Shown here: positions 7,942-16,246 of the stretch, one piece after another
Layout: each line of letters opens with the position of its first letter
How positions within the stretch are numbered: the first letter of the stretch is position 1
Origin: Robertmurraya dakarensis
GTDB lineage: Bacteria > Bacillota > Bacilli > Bacillales > Cytobacillaceae
DNA: 64,000 bases
Direction: 5' to 3'
Assembly (NCBI RefSeq): GCF_900156875.1
Contig: NZ_LT707409.1
Span: 544,237 to 608,236 of the forward strand
Program-made: the position numbers and the translations under genes
Notes under the pieces: generated by a model
What the model was told of the DNA's origin: nothing
The model's database searches: none
Seen by the model: only the letters and a program-made list of their open reading frames with translations

Positions 7942-9486
7942 ATGAAGAATAGGTCCAAAAGCTGGACTGCTTGGTTCGTAATGGCTCTATGCATCATGAT
8001 GTTAGTTGGATGTTCATCAAATGAAAATCAAGCAGCTAAAAACAGTCAAGAAGAAGCTGAAAAGTCTGCAACTTTAGCGTTTACCTGGAGCCCATCTGGT
8101 TTAGATCCGCATAGTGGAGACAGCTGGGAGGTCATGCGATCAGGCACTGCAGAAACCTTAATTAAGTTGAGTGAAGAGTTAGCCCCTGTACCTTGGCTCG
8201 CCAAATCGTGGGAGCAAGTGGATGCTACAACATGGGTATTTCACCTTCAAGAAAATGTAACCTTCCATAATGGAAAAGTCATGGATGCAGCTGCGGTGAA
8301 GAATTCTTTACAGCGTGCCATTGAAAATAATCCAGGAACAAATGATTTATTAAAAATACAATCAATGGAAGCATTATCTGAAACAGAGTTAAAAATTGTC
8401 ACAACGGAAATAAATGCTGCTCTCGTCTCAAACTTAGCGGACCCTGGAACGATTGTCGTCGATGTAGATTCTCTAGAAAAAGAGGATAGCTATCCAGCAT
8501 TTACAGGTGCCTATATGGTCGAGCAATTTAACCAAGACGAGTCTCTCATTGTCAAACGTTATGAAGATTATTGGGGAGAGAAAGCAAAGCTAGATCAAGT
8601 AACGATTAAGTTTATTACAGACGGAAATACGCGTTTAATGGCTTTACAATCTGGAGATGTTGATGGTGCAACCGATATTTCAGTTGACAACATTGAAGTT
8701 TTAGAAAAAAATGATCAATTTAAAGTTTTAACAGCTAAATCATTACGCACACATTTGGTGATGTACAATATGGAATCACCTATATTTAAGAAATTAGCTG
8801 TGCGAAAAGCGGTTGATTCCCTCATTCCACGCCAAGAAATTGTGGAATCTGTTATGAAAGGTCAAGGAACGGCAGGAGTTGGACCTTTCTCACCAGTATT
8901 ACCATTTGGAAAATTAACTGAAACAAAAGAGGATGTATCTGTTGACAAGCTTATGCAGGAAGATGGTTGGACCAAGAACGCCGATGGGATGTGGGAAAAG
9001 GACGGTAACGTATTTGAAGCCACTCTTTTGTCTTTTCCACAACGGCCTGAGCTAACGGTTATGGCAGAGGTTATTCAAAGCGAGTTACTCCAACAAGGAA
9101 TGAAAGTAAACATTCGCGAAGTAGAAAATATTGATGCAGTACTAGCAGAAGAAGAGTGGGATTTAGCGATGTATAGTATGCTGACAGCTCATACTGGCAG
9201 TCCCTACTTTTTCTTAGAAATTTTCTTTAAATCAGACAGCTCTTCTAACATGAACCATTTTTCTTCGCAAACGGTCGATGCTTTGATTAATGAACTACAT
9301 CAGACGACTGATACGGAAAAGAGCACGGCATTAGCGATTAGAATTCAAGAGGAAGTTGGAAAAGAAATACCACACTCCTACATTGTTTATCCCAATACTG
9401 TATTTGCAGTAAGAGATGAATTGAAGGGCTTTGAGGCTTTTCCAATTGAATACTATTATAATCATGCACATGTCGATAAAGACTAA
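7942..9486 (+). CDS. Nik/Opp-type ABC transporter substrate-binding lipoprotein
   Basis: A 514-residue extracytoplasmic solute-binding protein of family 5 (peptide/nickel). The signal peptide ends in the lipobox LVGC with Cys24, so it is anchored to the outer face of the membrane. Family landmarks include PSGLDPHSGDSW, TWVFHLQENVTFHNGK and YWGEKAKLDQVTIKFI. The ATG at 7942 has AGGGGGAG upstream; a longer frame from 7906 runs through the terminator hairpin. It is the first gene behind the B12 riboswitch and heads an operon with two permeases, two ATPases, a flavoprotein and a corrinoid adenosyltransferase. Cobalt, a Co-chelate or a corrinoid precursor is therefore the likeliest ligand; this is inference from context. 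Confidence 0.92.
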   Translation: MKNRSKSWTAWFVMALCIMMLVGCSSNENQAAKNSQEEAEKSATLAFTWSPSGLDPHSGDSWEVMRSGTAETLIKLSEELAPVPWLAKSWEQVDATTWVFHLQENVTFHNGKVMDAAAVKNSLQRAIENNPGTNDLLKIQSMEALSETELKIVTTEINAALVSNLADPGTIVVDVDSLEKEDSYPAFTGAYMVEQFNQDESLIVKRYEDYWGEKAKLDQVTIKFITDGNTRLMALQSGDVDGATDISVDNIEVLEKNDQFKVLTAKSLRTHLVMYNMESPIFKKLAVRKAVDSLIPRQEIVESVMKGQGTAGVGPFSPVLPFGKLTETKEDVSVDKLMQEDGWTKNADGMWEKDGNVFEATLLSFPQRPELTVMAEVIQSELLQQGMKVNIREVENIDAVLAEEEWDLAMYSMLTAHTGSPYFFLEIFFKSDSSSNMNHFSSQTVDALINELHQTTDTEKSTALAIRIQEEVGKEIPHSYIVYPNTVFAVRDELKGFEAFPIEYYYNHAHVDKD

Positions 9487-9495
9487 TTCTGCTCC

Positions 9496-10425
9496 ATGGG
9501 TAAATTCGTATTTGAGCATCTATTTCAATTGGTTCTTGTTATTTTTTGTGTAGCGACACTTACCTTTTTATTAATTCGATTTTCTCCGGGAGATCCGGCA
9601 ACCATCATGTTAAAAGCCAATGGAGTTCCTGCTTCTGATGAAGCGATTTCCGCTTTACGTGGTGAATTAGGGTTAACAAATTCTATTGGCAGTCAATATT
9701 TGGAGTGGTTACAGCAAATATTCACTGGGCAGTGGGGCGAGTCATTTGTTTCAGGAAAGCCTGTCATAAGCGAGTTGTTTATGAGATTACCAGCTACATT
9801 GGAGCTGGCATTCGCGGGACTTGGCGTCATGTTTGCTGTCACCTTGGTTTTAGGAATATCAACAGCTGTGTATGAACAGGGTGCAGTCGATAAAATAGGG
9901 CGTGTTTTAGCACTTCTAGGCTCAGCAATTCCCACATTTTGGCTAGGGTTCTTATGTATATACATTTTCTCTGTTCACTTAGGATGGCTGCCATCCATGG
10001 GAAGGAGTAATTGGAAGAATTTAATTTTACCAGCAACAACCCTGGGGCTTGGTCTAGGTACAGTATACGCGCGTGTTTTACGTGCGCATATGCTGGACAT
10101 GCTGCAGCAGCCATTTGTAAAAGCATCTAGGGCAAGAGGGATATCGACAAATAGAATACTAGTGTTTCAAGTGTTGAAGCATGCTTTATTGCCTATTGTC
10201 ACAATGGCTGGCACAAGCTTTGCCTTTATGTTAGGCGGCAGTATTATGGTAGAAACGATTTTTTCGTGGCCGGGATTAGGACAATATGTGATCGAGTCTA
10301 TTAAAATGCGGGATTATCCGGTCATACAAGGGTACGTTGTTTTTGCGGCCATTTTATTTGTAGGTATTCATTTGTTAATAGATTTAATTTATTTAATCCT
10401 TGATCCACGGTTAAGGGCCCGATAG
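9496..10425 (+). CDS. Nik/Opp-type ABC transporter permease (first)
   Basis: A 309-residue integral membrane permease of the DppB/NikB type. It has an N-terminal helix followed by RFSPGDPATIM, and the EAA-loop region VKASRARGISTNRILVFQVL that docks on the ATPases. The C-terminal LIYLILDPRLRAR is also characteristic. The ATG at 9496 lies 9 bp after the lipoprotein stop without a clear ribosome binding site, so translational coupling is likely. It would form the membrane channel with the next gene product. The substrate is inferred from the riboswitch and the operon. Confidence 0.93.
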   Translation: MGKFVFEHLFQLVLVIFCVATLTFLLIRFSPGDPATIMLKANGVPASDEAISALRGELGLTNSIGSQYLEWLQQIFTGQWGESFVSGKPVISELFMRLPATLELAFAGLGVMFAVTLVLGISTAVYEQGAVDKIGRVLALLGSAIPTFWLGFLCIYIFSVHLGWLPSMGRSNWKNLILPATTLGLGLGTVYARVLRAHMLDMLQQPFVKASRARGISTNRILVFQVLKHALLPIVTMAGTSFAFMLGGSIMVETIFSWPGLGQYVIESIKMRDYPVIQGYVVFAAILFVGIHLLIDLIYLILDPRLRAR

Positions 10426-10435
10426 GAGGAGGCTG

Positions 10436-11269
10436 ATGATGTTGAAGAGATTGCAACAAGTAAATAAAGGTTTACTTGCAGGAGTCGCGATCCTAATTGG
10501 TTTCTTTTTGCTAGGGTTATTTGCTCCATGGATTGCGCCCCACGATCCTTTAATCGTGAATTTGGCTGCTAGATTACAGTCTCCGAGCTGGACTTATCCG
10601 TTTGGTACAGATCAACTTGGGCGTTGTATCTTATCTCGAATTATCTATGGCGTTCGAATCAGTGTTACCTCGGCTTTGGTCATTATGTTCCTCACGCTTT
10701 TGATTAGTATTCCGATTGCATTATTCACGGGTTATGTTCGCGGCCGTTCAGATCATATGGTGATGAGGATCATTGATAGCGCTTTAGCCATTCCGGATAT
10801 TGTACTAACGATTGCGATTGTAGGTTTACTTGGTCCTGGCTTGGTGAATATGGTTATCGCGATTGTCGTCGTTCGCTGGGCAAGCTATGTACGCTTTATC
10901 CGCAGTCTCGTTGTAAAAATATCTCAAGAAGAATATATCCTTTCAGCAAGAATGGCCGGCAATTCTCATTTTCGCATCTTAAAACGATACGTACTTCCTC
11001 AAATAGGAATGCCTGTTTTGGTTTTTAGTGCCTTAGATATGGGGAAAATTGTTTTGAATATTGCTGGTCTTTCCTTTTTAGGATTAGGCTCACAGCCTCC
11101 AACACCTGAATGGGGGGCAATGTTAAATGATGCAACGGGCTATTTTCAAATCTCTCCATATGTGATGTTATTCCCAGGATTAGCCATTGTTTTGTTTGTC
11201 CTAGCTTGTCAGTTAGTCAGTGAAAGTCTGGGGAAATACGAACAAATTGCTGTAGGTAAGGAGGCATAA
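10436..11269 (+). CDS. Nik/Opp-type ABC transporter permease (second)
   Basis: A 277-residue permease of the DppC/NikC type with FAPWIAPHDPLIVNL near the N-terminus, TYPFGTDQLGRCILSRIIYG and an EAA loop around ISQEEYILSARMAGNSHFRIL. Two ATGs (10436 and 10439) follow AGGAGGAGG; the second has the better spacing, so the true protein may be one residue shorter. It is 10 bp downstream of the first permease and 1 bp upstream of the first ATPase, within a tight operon. Together the two permeases make the transmembrane pore. Confidence 0.93.
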   Translation: MMLKRLQQVNKGLLAGVAILIGFFLLGLFAPWIAPHDPLIVNLAARLQSPSWTYPFGTDQLGRCILSRIIYGVRISVTSALVIMFLTLLISIPIALFTGYVRGRSDHMVMRIIDSALAIPDIVLTIAIVGLLGPGLVNMVIAIVVVRWASYVRFIRSLVVKISQEEYILSARMAGNSHFRILKRYVLPQIGMPVLVFSALDMGKIVLNIAGLSFLGLGSQPPTPEWGAMLNDATGYFQISPYVMLFPGLAIVLFVLACQLVSESLGKYEQIAVGKEA

Positions 11270-11270
11270 T

Positions 11271-11987
11271 ATGCAGGTAAGAAGCCCCTTATTAAAGGTT
11301 GAACATATAGAAATTACATATAAGCATAGGCAGCAGAAAAAAGTCATTATTCAAGACGTATCATTCACGTTATATCAGGGAGAAATGGTCGCCTTGACTG
11401 GTAAAAGTGGTGCGGGTAAAAGCATTGTCTCGCATGCATTGGTTGGATTGCTAGACAAAGGGTTAAGTGTAACAAAAGGTCAAATCCTATTTGAAGGTCA
11501 GAATATCTTGCAATTCAATGAAAAGCAATTAGAAAAATTAAGAAGAGATCATATTACCTTGATGATTCAACATTCCTTAAACGGATTAGATCCCATCCGG
11601 CTCGTAAAAAAGCAGATGCTCGAGACAATCAGACATAGATCGTTAGGTTCGAAAAAGAATAGAGAGCAGTTCTTACACTATTGGTTGGCTGAAGTTGGTT
11701 TTCATGAACCTGATGAAATTCTTCATTCATACCCGTTTGAGTTAAGCGGAGGTATGAGGCAGCGAGTATTATTAGCGATGATCTTAAGTTTACAGCCGAA
11801 AATATTAATTGCGGACGAGCCGACAACGGCGCTTGATGCCGTGAATCGTGAAAGAGTATTAAGGTTATTAAAACACCTGCAACGTAATTTAGGATTAACG
11901 GTTCTTCTGATTTCCCATGATGATCATAGTGTGAAAAAGTATGCTGATCGTGTCGTTCAGATGAATGAAGGGGGGTTACTTCTATGA
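11271..11987 (+). CDS. ABC transporter ATP-binding protein (NikD/OppD type)
   Basis: A 238-residue ATPase with Walker A GKSGAGKS, signature LSGGMRQR, Walker B ILIADEPTT and switch His in LLISHD. It is shorter than usual OppD proteins because it lacks the C-terminal oligopeptide/dipeptide extension, as many NikD proteins do. The stop overlaps the next start by 4 bp (ATGA), showing translational coupling. With the neighbouring ATPase it would power uptake through the two permeases. Confidence 0.93.
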   Translation: MQVRSPLLKVEHIEITYKHRQQKKVIIQDVSFTLYQGEMVALTGKSGAGKSIVSHALVGLLDKGLSVTKGQILFEGQNILQFNEKQLEKLRRDHITLMIQHSLNGLDPIRLVKKQMLETIRHRSLGSKKNREQFLHYWLAEVGFHEPDEILHSYPFELSGGMRQRVLLAMILSLQPKILIADEPTTALDAVNRERVLRLLKHLQRNLGLTVLLISHDDHSVKKYADRVVQMNEGGLLL

Positions 11988-12778
11988 CTCTGCTAGAATT
12001 AAAGAACGTGACAAAAGAATATCCTTTACGGCGGAGAAGAGGACAGCTAAAGAAAAAAGCCGCCGTTAACAATGTTAGTTTCACAATTGCAAAAGGTGAG
12101 AGTGTGGCGCTTGTTGGTGAAAGCGGCAGCGGAAAAAGCACGCTTGCAAAATTAATTATGAAGATGGAGAAACTAACTTCCGGGCAGATTTTATGGAATG
12201 GGCACAATATTCATTCAAAACAATTGAATGCTTTAACACTTTATAAAAACATTCAAATGGTACTGCAAGATTCCTCCTCATCATTGCATCCTAGAATGCG
12301 AGTGGAAGAAATACTATTAGAGCCCATTCACAATTTTTTTCCAGATAAAAAGAATGATGTTGAAGAATGTCTGAAACTATTGCATTTAGTTGGTTTGGAC
12401 GCGTCATATATGAAGCGGTCTCCTAATCAATTAAGCGGCGGGCAAAAACAGCGAGTTTGTATTGCTAAAGCACTGGCGGTTCAGCCGGAACTGATTATAT
12501 TTGATGAATCGATTGCAAGCTTAGATCGATATTCACAAGTTTCCATTCTGGAAATGCTGAAAAGGATCCAAAAACAAGTCGGACCAAGTTATCTTTTTAT
12601 TACACATGATTTAGAGTCTGCTATCCAACTTTGTGATCGTGCAGCCGTCATGTACCAAGGGGAAATTGTAGAGACCTTCACCCATTGGGAGCGAGAGCTG
12701 CTGAGACATCCATATTCAAAACTACTCTTTGATACGATGGATTTTGATCATAAGGAAGGAAAGGTTGCAGCCATTTGA
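11984..12778 (+). CDS. ABC transporter ATP-binding protein (NikE/OppF type)
   Basis: A 264-residue ATPase with Walker A GESGSGKS, signature LSGGQKQR, Walker B LIIFDESIASLD and YLFITHDLESA. The C-terminal LRHPYSKLLFDTM resembles the start of the OppF C-terminal extension. Its ATG overlaps the TGA of the preceding ATPase gene. In the Walker B region the family-typical DEP is DES, a change outside the catalytic Glu and seen in NikE-type proteins. It pairs with the upstream ATPase. Confidence 0.93.
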   Translation: MTLLELKNVTKEYPLRRRRGQLKKKAAVNNVSFTIAKGESVALVGESGSGKSTLAKLIMKMEKLTSGQILWNGHNIHSKQLNALTLYKNIQMVLQDSSSSLHPRMRVEEILLEPIHNFFPDKKNDVEECLKLLHLVGLDASYMKRSPNQLSGGQKQRVCIAKALAVQPELIIFDESIASLDRYSQVSILEMLKRIQKQVGPSYLFITHDLESAIQLCDRAAVMYQGEIVETFTHWERELLRHPYSKLLFDTMDFDHKEGKVAAI

Positions 12779-12805
12779 CGACATAATAAATCGGAGGGAA
12801 AGAAT

Positions 12806-13387
12806 ATGTCAATTTTACTAGATATCAAGAATAGAAGAGCCATCAGGGACTATGATGGACAAGAAGTAGAGGATGAAAAAATCTACAAACTGCTGGAAGC
12901 AGCAACATGGGCACCAAACGATAGAATGAGAGAGCCTTGGACATTTTATGTTGTAAAAGGTGACGCTAAGAGAAAATATAACCAGCTGGCAGAGGATTAC
13001 TTAAAAGAACGTTTTCCTACAAAACCTAATTTAATCGAGAGCTCATTAAAGGTAGTTAAAAATACTCCCGTCCAAATTATTGTAACGAGCGATATTATTC
13101 CAGGTGATGAGGATGCGACAAAAGATAATGAATTTGCTGTCTGCTGTGCGATTCATGCAATGTGGCTTGCAGCTCATGAATTAGGTCTGGGCTTTGTATG
13201 GAGGACAAGAGGGGTAGGGCTGGTTCATGACGAACGTCTCTATCAGTTTATTGGATCGCCAGAACATAAAAAAGTGATTGGAAATCTATTTATTGGATAC
13301 CCAGATCCTGAGGCTCTAAAGAAAGCAAAAACCCCCACTCGTACATCATTCGAAGAGAAAACCATTTGGTTGGGGGATTCGCAATGA
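12806..13387 (+). CDS. Nitroreductase-family flavoprotein in B12 operon
   Basis: A 193-residue protein of the NAD(P)H-dependent FMN nitroreductase family. The opening IKNRRAIRDYDGQEV and the AATWAPNDRMREPWTFYVV segment are FMN-binding signatures, and VIGNLFIGYPDP is the typical C-terminal turn. A GGAGGGA ribosome binding site precedes the ATG, and the stop overlaps the next ATG (ATGA). BluB, which makes dimethylbenzimidazole, belongs to this superfamily, but the motifs here look like generic YdjA-like nitroreductases rather than BluB. In this operon a role as a flavin reductase giving Co(I) for the adenosyltransferase is plausible; this is inference. Confidence 0.88.
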   Translation: MSILLDIKNRRAIRDYDGQEVEDEKIYKLLEAATWAPNDRMREPWTFYVVKGDAKRKYNQLAEDYLKERFPTKPNLIESSLKVVKNTPVQIIVTSDIIPGDEDATKDNEFAVCCAIHAMWLAAHELGLGFVWRTRGVGLVHDERLYQFIGSPEHKKVIGNLFIGYPDPEALKKAKTPTRTSFEEKTIWLGDSQ

Positions 13388-13923
13388 CTAAATCAAAAGG
13401 ATTATTACTGGTTTATACAGGGGATGGAAAAGGGAAAACCACGGCAGCCCTTGGTCTTGCCATAAGAGCACTTGGACGAGGAAAGCGGGTACTTATGATA
13501 CAATTCATTAAATCACCCCAGCGTACATATGGTGAGAAAATAATATTCGATAAACTAGGTATTGATATGTATCAGATGGGAGTTGGCTTCACTTGGACAA
13601 AAACTCCGGAAGAGCATCGTGAAGCACTTCAAAAAGCATGGGCTTTTACAAAGGAAAAAGTTATGTCTGGAAACTATGATGTCGTCATATTAGATGAACT
13701 TAATAATGCATTAGCCATTGATCGCTTTCCGATTGAAGATGTTTTGCCTTTGCATGAGGTATTAGACCTGATTGGGCAGCGTCCAGAATCCATGCATTTG
13801 GTCATTACGGGACGATCAGCCAAACAAGAAATCATAGAAGTTGCCGACCTGGTTAGTGAAATTCAAGCAACCAAGCATTATTATGATGAGGGGATTCCTG
13901 CCGTTTTGGGCGTGGAGTTTTAA
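13384..13923 (+). CDS. cobO: Cob(I)yrinic acid a,c-diamide adenosyltransferase (CobO/BtuR family)
   Basis: A 179-residue P-loop protein starting MTKSKGLLLVYTGDGKGKTT, with the adenosyltransferase P-loop GDGKGKTTAALGLAIRALG and the conserved VVILDELNNAL segment (here DVVILDELNNALAID). The family transfers the 5'-deoxyadenosyl group of ATP to Co(I) corrinoids. The start at 13384 overlaps the nitroreductase stop; a longer frame to 13366 is not needed. Its place as the last gene of a riboswitch-controlled uptake operon supports a B12 role for the whole unit. Confidence 0.94.
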   Translation: MTKSKGLLLVYTGDGKGKTTAALGLAIRALGRGKRVLMIQFIKSPQRTYGEKIIFDKLGIDMYQMGVGFTWTKTPEEHREALQKAWAFTKEKVMSGNYDVVILDELNNALAIDRFPIEDVLPLHEVLDLIGQRPESMHLVITGRSAKQEIIEVADLVSEIQATKHYYDEGIPAVLGVEF

Positions 13924-13973
13924 TAGGAACACCTCTAAGAAAATAGAAGTAATGATTGCCCTCTTTTAAAATA

Positions 13974-14012
13974 AGCATTTCAGACATCTTAAGCGGTCAG
14001 AAATGCTTTTTT
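13974..14012 (+). terminator. Terminator of the B12-linked operon
   Basis: AGCATTTCAGAC (from 13974) and GGTCAGAAATGCT pair imperfectly and end in TTTTTT. The stem is almost the same sequence as the riboswitch terminator at 7877. Confidence 0.85.
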
Positions 14013-14109
14013 AATCTCATATATTATAGCTTCAAAAGCTAAAGGCAGCTTTGATTTGTTATACGAAACTAGTTTAACAGGACTTAAAAAAGAAGGAGCA
14101 TTAAATGAT

Positions 14110-14961
14110 ATGAACAATGGTGTACCTTTGGGATGCGACTATATTGAACTATGGAAAGAAAATATGAAGGAATGGGATGGTACTCTTTCTGACCGAATGG
14201 TACATGATGAAGCTGAAGATGGGTTTTGGAAAAACTTTTTAGAAAAGAAGAAACAGGATGGCGATAGTTATATCAATTCTTATGCCTATATCATACAAGA
14301 TGAGCTGGCTAAATTATTCGATAAAGATGATCGTGTATTAGAAATCGGTCCTGGGTGGGGAAATTATACTTTTAGTGCGGCAGAACATGTTAACCAGCTT
14401 ACATGTGTTGATATCTCACAAAATATTATCAATTTTTTAAGAGAAGAAACCGCAAAGAAACAACTAAATAATGTAAGTTTTATAAATGATAAATGGGAAG
14501 AGATCAGCATTGAGCAAAGGTATGATGTAGTATTTGGAGTGAATTGCTATTATCGAATACGTGAGATAGGAGAGGCTTTACTTAAGATGAACCAAGCTGC
14601 ATCCAGACTTGCAATTGCAGGAATGACAAGCGGACCGGAAAAACCGCATTATATTGATCTATATAGAGAGCACGGTTATGCCATAAAGTTTCGGCGGAGA
14701 GATTATATTCATTTACAAAATATTTTATATCAGCTTGGTATTATGGCAAATTGCAGGATGATTGAGATACCTAGAATCGCTGTCTATCCATCCTATGCAT
14801 CTCTTTTACGTGATAATGTAAGCAAGATCTTGACTCCACACTATAGTAAACAAATAGTTGAACAAACTTTAAGTAAATACGTTGTAGAAAGAAACGGAAG
14901 GATCGAATACCCATATACCATTCATGCCGCATTACTATATTGGAAGCCAATTGAGTTGTAA
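14110..14961 (+). CDS. Class I SAM-dependent methyltransferase
   Basis: A 283-residue protein with the Rossmann methyltransferase signature VLEIGPGWGNYTFSAAEH (motif I), an acidic LTCVDIS at the end of the second strand, and VVFGVNCYYRI at motif IV. A start at the ATG 14110 is chosen because GAAGGAG lies 11 nt upstream; an upstream TTG at 14056 would add 18 residues without a site. A strong terminator separates it from cobO, so it has its own transcript. The substrate is unknown. Its position next to the corrinoid operon may be accidental. Confidence 0.85.
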   Translation: MNNGVPLGCDYIELWKENMKEWDGTLSDRMVHDEAEDGFWKNFLEKKKQDGDSYINSYAYIIQDELAKLFDKDDRVLEIGPGWGNYTFSAAEHVNQLTCVDISQNIINFLREETAKKQLNNVSFINDKWEEISIEQRYDVVFGVNCYYRIREIGEALLKMNQAASRLAIAGMTSGPEKPHYIDLYREHGYAIKFRRRDYIHLQNILYQLGIMANCRMIEIPRIAVYPSYASLLRDNVSKILTPHYSKQIVEQTLSKYVVERNGRIEYPYTIHAALLYWKPIEL

Positions 14962-14988
14962 TTCTATTGTCGAGAATGATCTGGTGAA

Positions 14989-15040
14989 AGGGTCTGACCC
15001 CCGATAAAGTAAAGCTTTACTGTATTGGGGGACAGGCCCT
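14989..15040. repeat. Palindromic intergenic repeat, copy 3 (variant arms)
   Basis: AGGGTCTGACCCCC...AAAGTAAAGCTTTACTGTA...GGGGGACAGGCCCT. The core is TAAAGCTTTACTG and the outer arms are AGGG/CCCT, defining a second subfamily shared with copies at 38374 and 47290. Confidence 0.85.
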
Positions 15041-15075
15041 TGTTTTGATACGGTAGGGAAAATATCGAAAAGACA

Positions 15076-15408
15076 AAGTCAAAGATCTCTTAAGAAAAAG
15101 GGTATTTTGATTTTAGGTGCCGGTGGTCTGTCGCAGGTTATTCAAGGCTTTTGGACCGTCATATCCAGCAGCAAGAAATTATTGTTAGGGGTTGCAAGCG
15201 AAGAGACTGAATATATCACTTTCCTTAAAGAACTGATGGAGGATGGAAAAATAAAACAGGTCATAGCTAGAACCTATTAATTGGATCATATGACCGAGGC
15301 TCATCATTATGTAGAAAAAGGGCACAAAAAAGGAAATGTAGTGATCACTTTTGAAAATATGAAAGATAAAAATTATTCAACATACTTCAATCTTATCCTA
15401 GGACTATA
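15076..15408 (+). pseudogene. 3' fragment of a zinc-type/quinone oxidoreductase
   Basis: The frame starting near KKKGILILGAGGLSQVIQG reads like the C-terminal third of an MDR-family NAD(P)H oxidoreductase, ending in AHHYVEKGHKKGNVVITF. A TAA falls at the position of the usual proline in the RTYPLDQM motif (here RTY-stop-LDHM). The N-terminal two thirds are missing. The fragment begins about 35 bp after a palindromic repeat. It is clearly a decayed gene. Confidence 0.75.
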
Positions 15409-15472
15409 GCTTAAAGGTGGTGCCTAAAGCGATGAGACATATGCATATTATCTCTCTTTTCTCGGTTTCTTT

Positions 15473-15673
15473 TTGACTTTAGTGCTCACTATGTTAATTG
15501 GTAAAATTTTTAATATCGATTGGTTAGTTTTCTACTATTATAGCGAAACACCTTCGGATGGAATGATCTTTGAAACGGGAGTCACTTGGTTTCCCCTTAT
15601 ATTAGCGGTATTTGTAAGTTATCTTAGTTGGAATGGAGTAAGCGGAAATTCACGAAGCGCTAATTTTATATAA
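15473..15673 (+). CDS. Short membrane protein or frameshifted remnant
   Basis: A 66-codon frame with two hydrophobic stretches (LTLVLTMLIGKIF and FPLILAVFVSYLSW). It has only a TTG start and no good ribosome binding site. The same frame is open and protein-like back to 15428 (DETYAYYLSFLGFF), while an ATG at 15432 reads the neighbouring frame for 14 codons. This suggests a frameshifted membrane-protein gene rather than an intact one. No family recognised. Confidence 0.35.
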   Translation: MTLVLTMLIGKIFNIDWLVFYYYSETPSDGMIFETGVTWFPLILAVFVSYLSWNGVSGNSRSANFI

Positions 15674-15683
15674 ACTAGTTTAT

Positions 15684-15725
15684 GTGCATTTCACCCAGCG
15701 TAGTAGTAGTGTGGGGAACAGGCAT
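15684..15725. repeat. Palindromic intergenic repeat, copy 4 (degenerate)
   Basis: GTGCATTTCACCC...GTAGTAGTAGT...GGGGAACAGGCAT keeps the outline of the repeat but has lost most central pairing. Confidence 0.55.
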
Positions 15726-15993
15726 TGACTTTAAAAAGGAATGAGAGCCGAAAGAGGTCTAGTGCAAGCGTGCCACGGCCATCATGAGAGGGATGGGAAC
15801 GAAAAACAGTTACGATCTTATTGTTTTAGAGAACATGTTTGTTCACTATTTGTAATCGGTTAATTAAAAGCGAGAGAGTTTCTTCCCCCAAAAACTCCAT
15901 ACAAATTCCTCCCTAAGCATGCCCCCATGATAATTCTCCACCCAAAAAATACCCCTACGATATACAATCAAATCAATAAACGGCCATTGAAGG

Positions 15994-16027
15994 ATACGCC
16001 AGACGATAAGTTTGGCGTTTTTCTTAT
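15994..16027 (+). terminator. Hairpin with T-run
   Basis: ACGCCAGAC-GATAA-GTTTGGCGT followed by TTTTTCTT, with one non-Watson-Crick position. The 320 bp before it (15674-15993) hold only the degenerate repeat copy and no gene I can support. Confidence 0.6.
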
Positions 16028-16246
16028 TTCTATCATAACTAGCTGCGAGTCTTCTATTTGCTGAATTATTTTTTGATCCTTTTAACGGATCTCCGAAAGA
16101 AGTCTCCCATCCTCAAGGAATGTGAAGGGTGATAGCCCGATGAGTAGGTGGGAGATGAATTTCGGTTGGCTTTAGCCAAAATGATTGTATAATGCAAACG
16201 TTTGTTCTATTATGAAATTATAAGAGATATTAGGAGGTGAATTGGT

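Noticed and set aside
9693-10126. Two minus-strand frames of 90 and 95 codons
   Set aside because: Antisense to a clear permease gene; no ribosome binding sites.
11629-12207. 192-codon minus-strand frame
   Set aside because: It lies across two overlapping ABC ATPase genes with intact motifs on the plus strand, so it is a shadow.
12806-13387. BluB (dimethylbenzimidazole synthase) for the nitroreductase-family gene
   Set aside because: The N-terminal and FMN-site motifs look like generic nitroreductases; only the operon suggests a B12 link.
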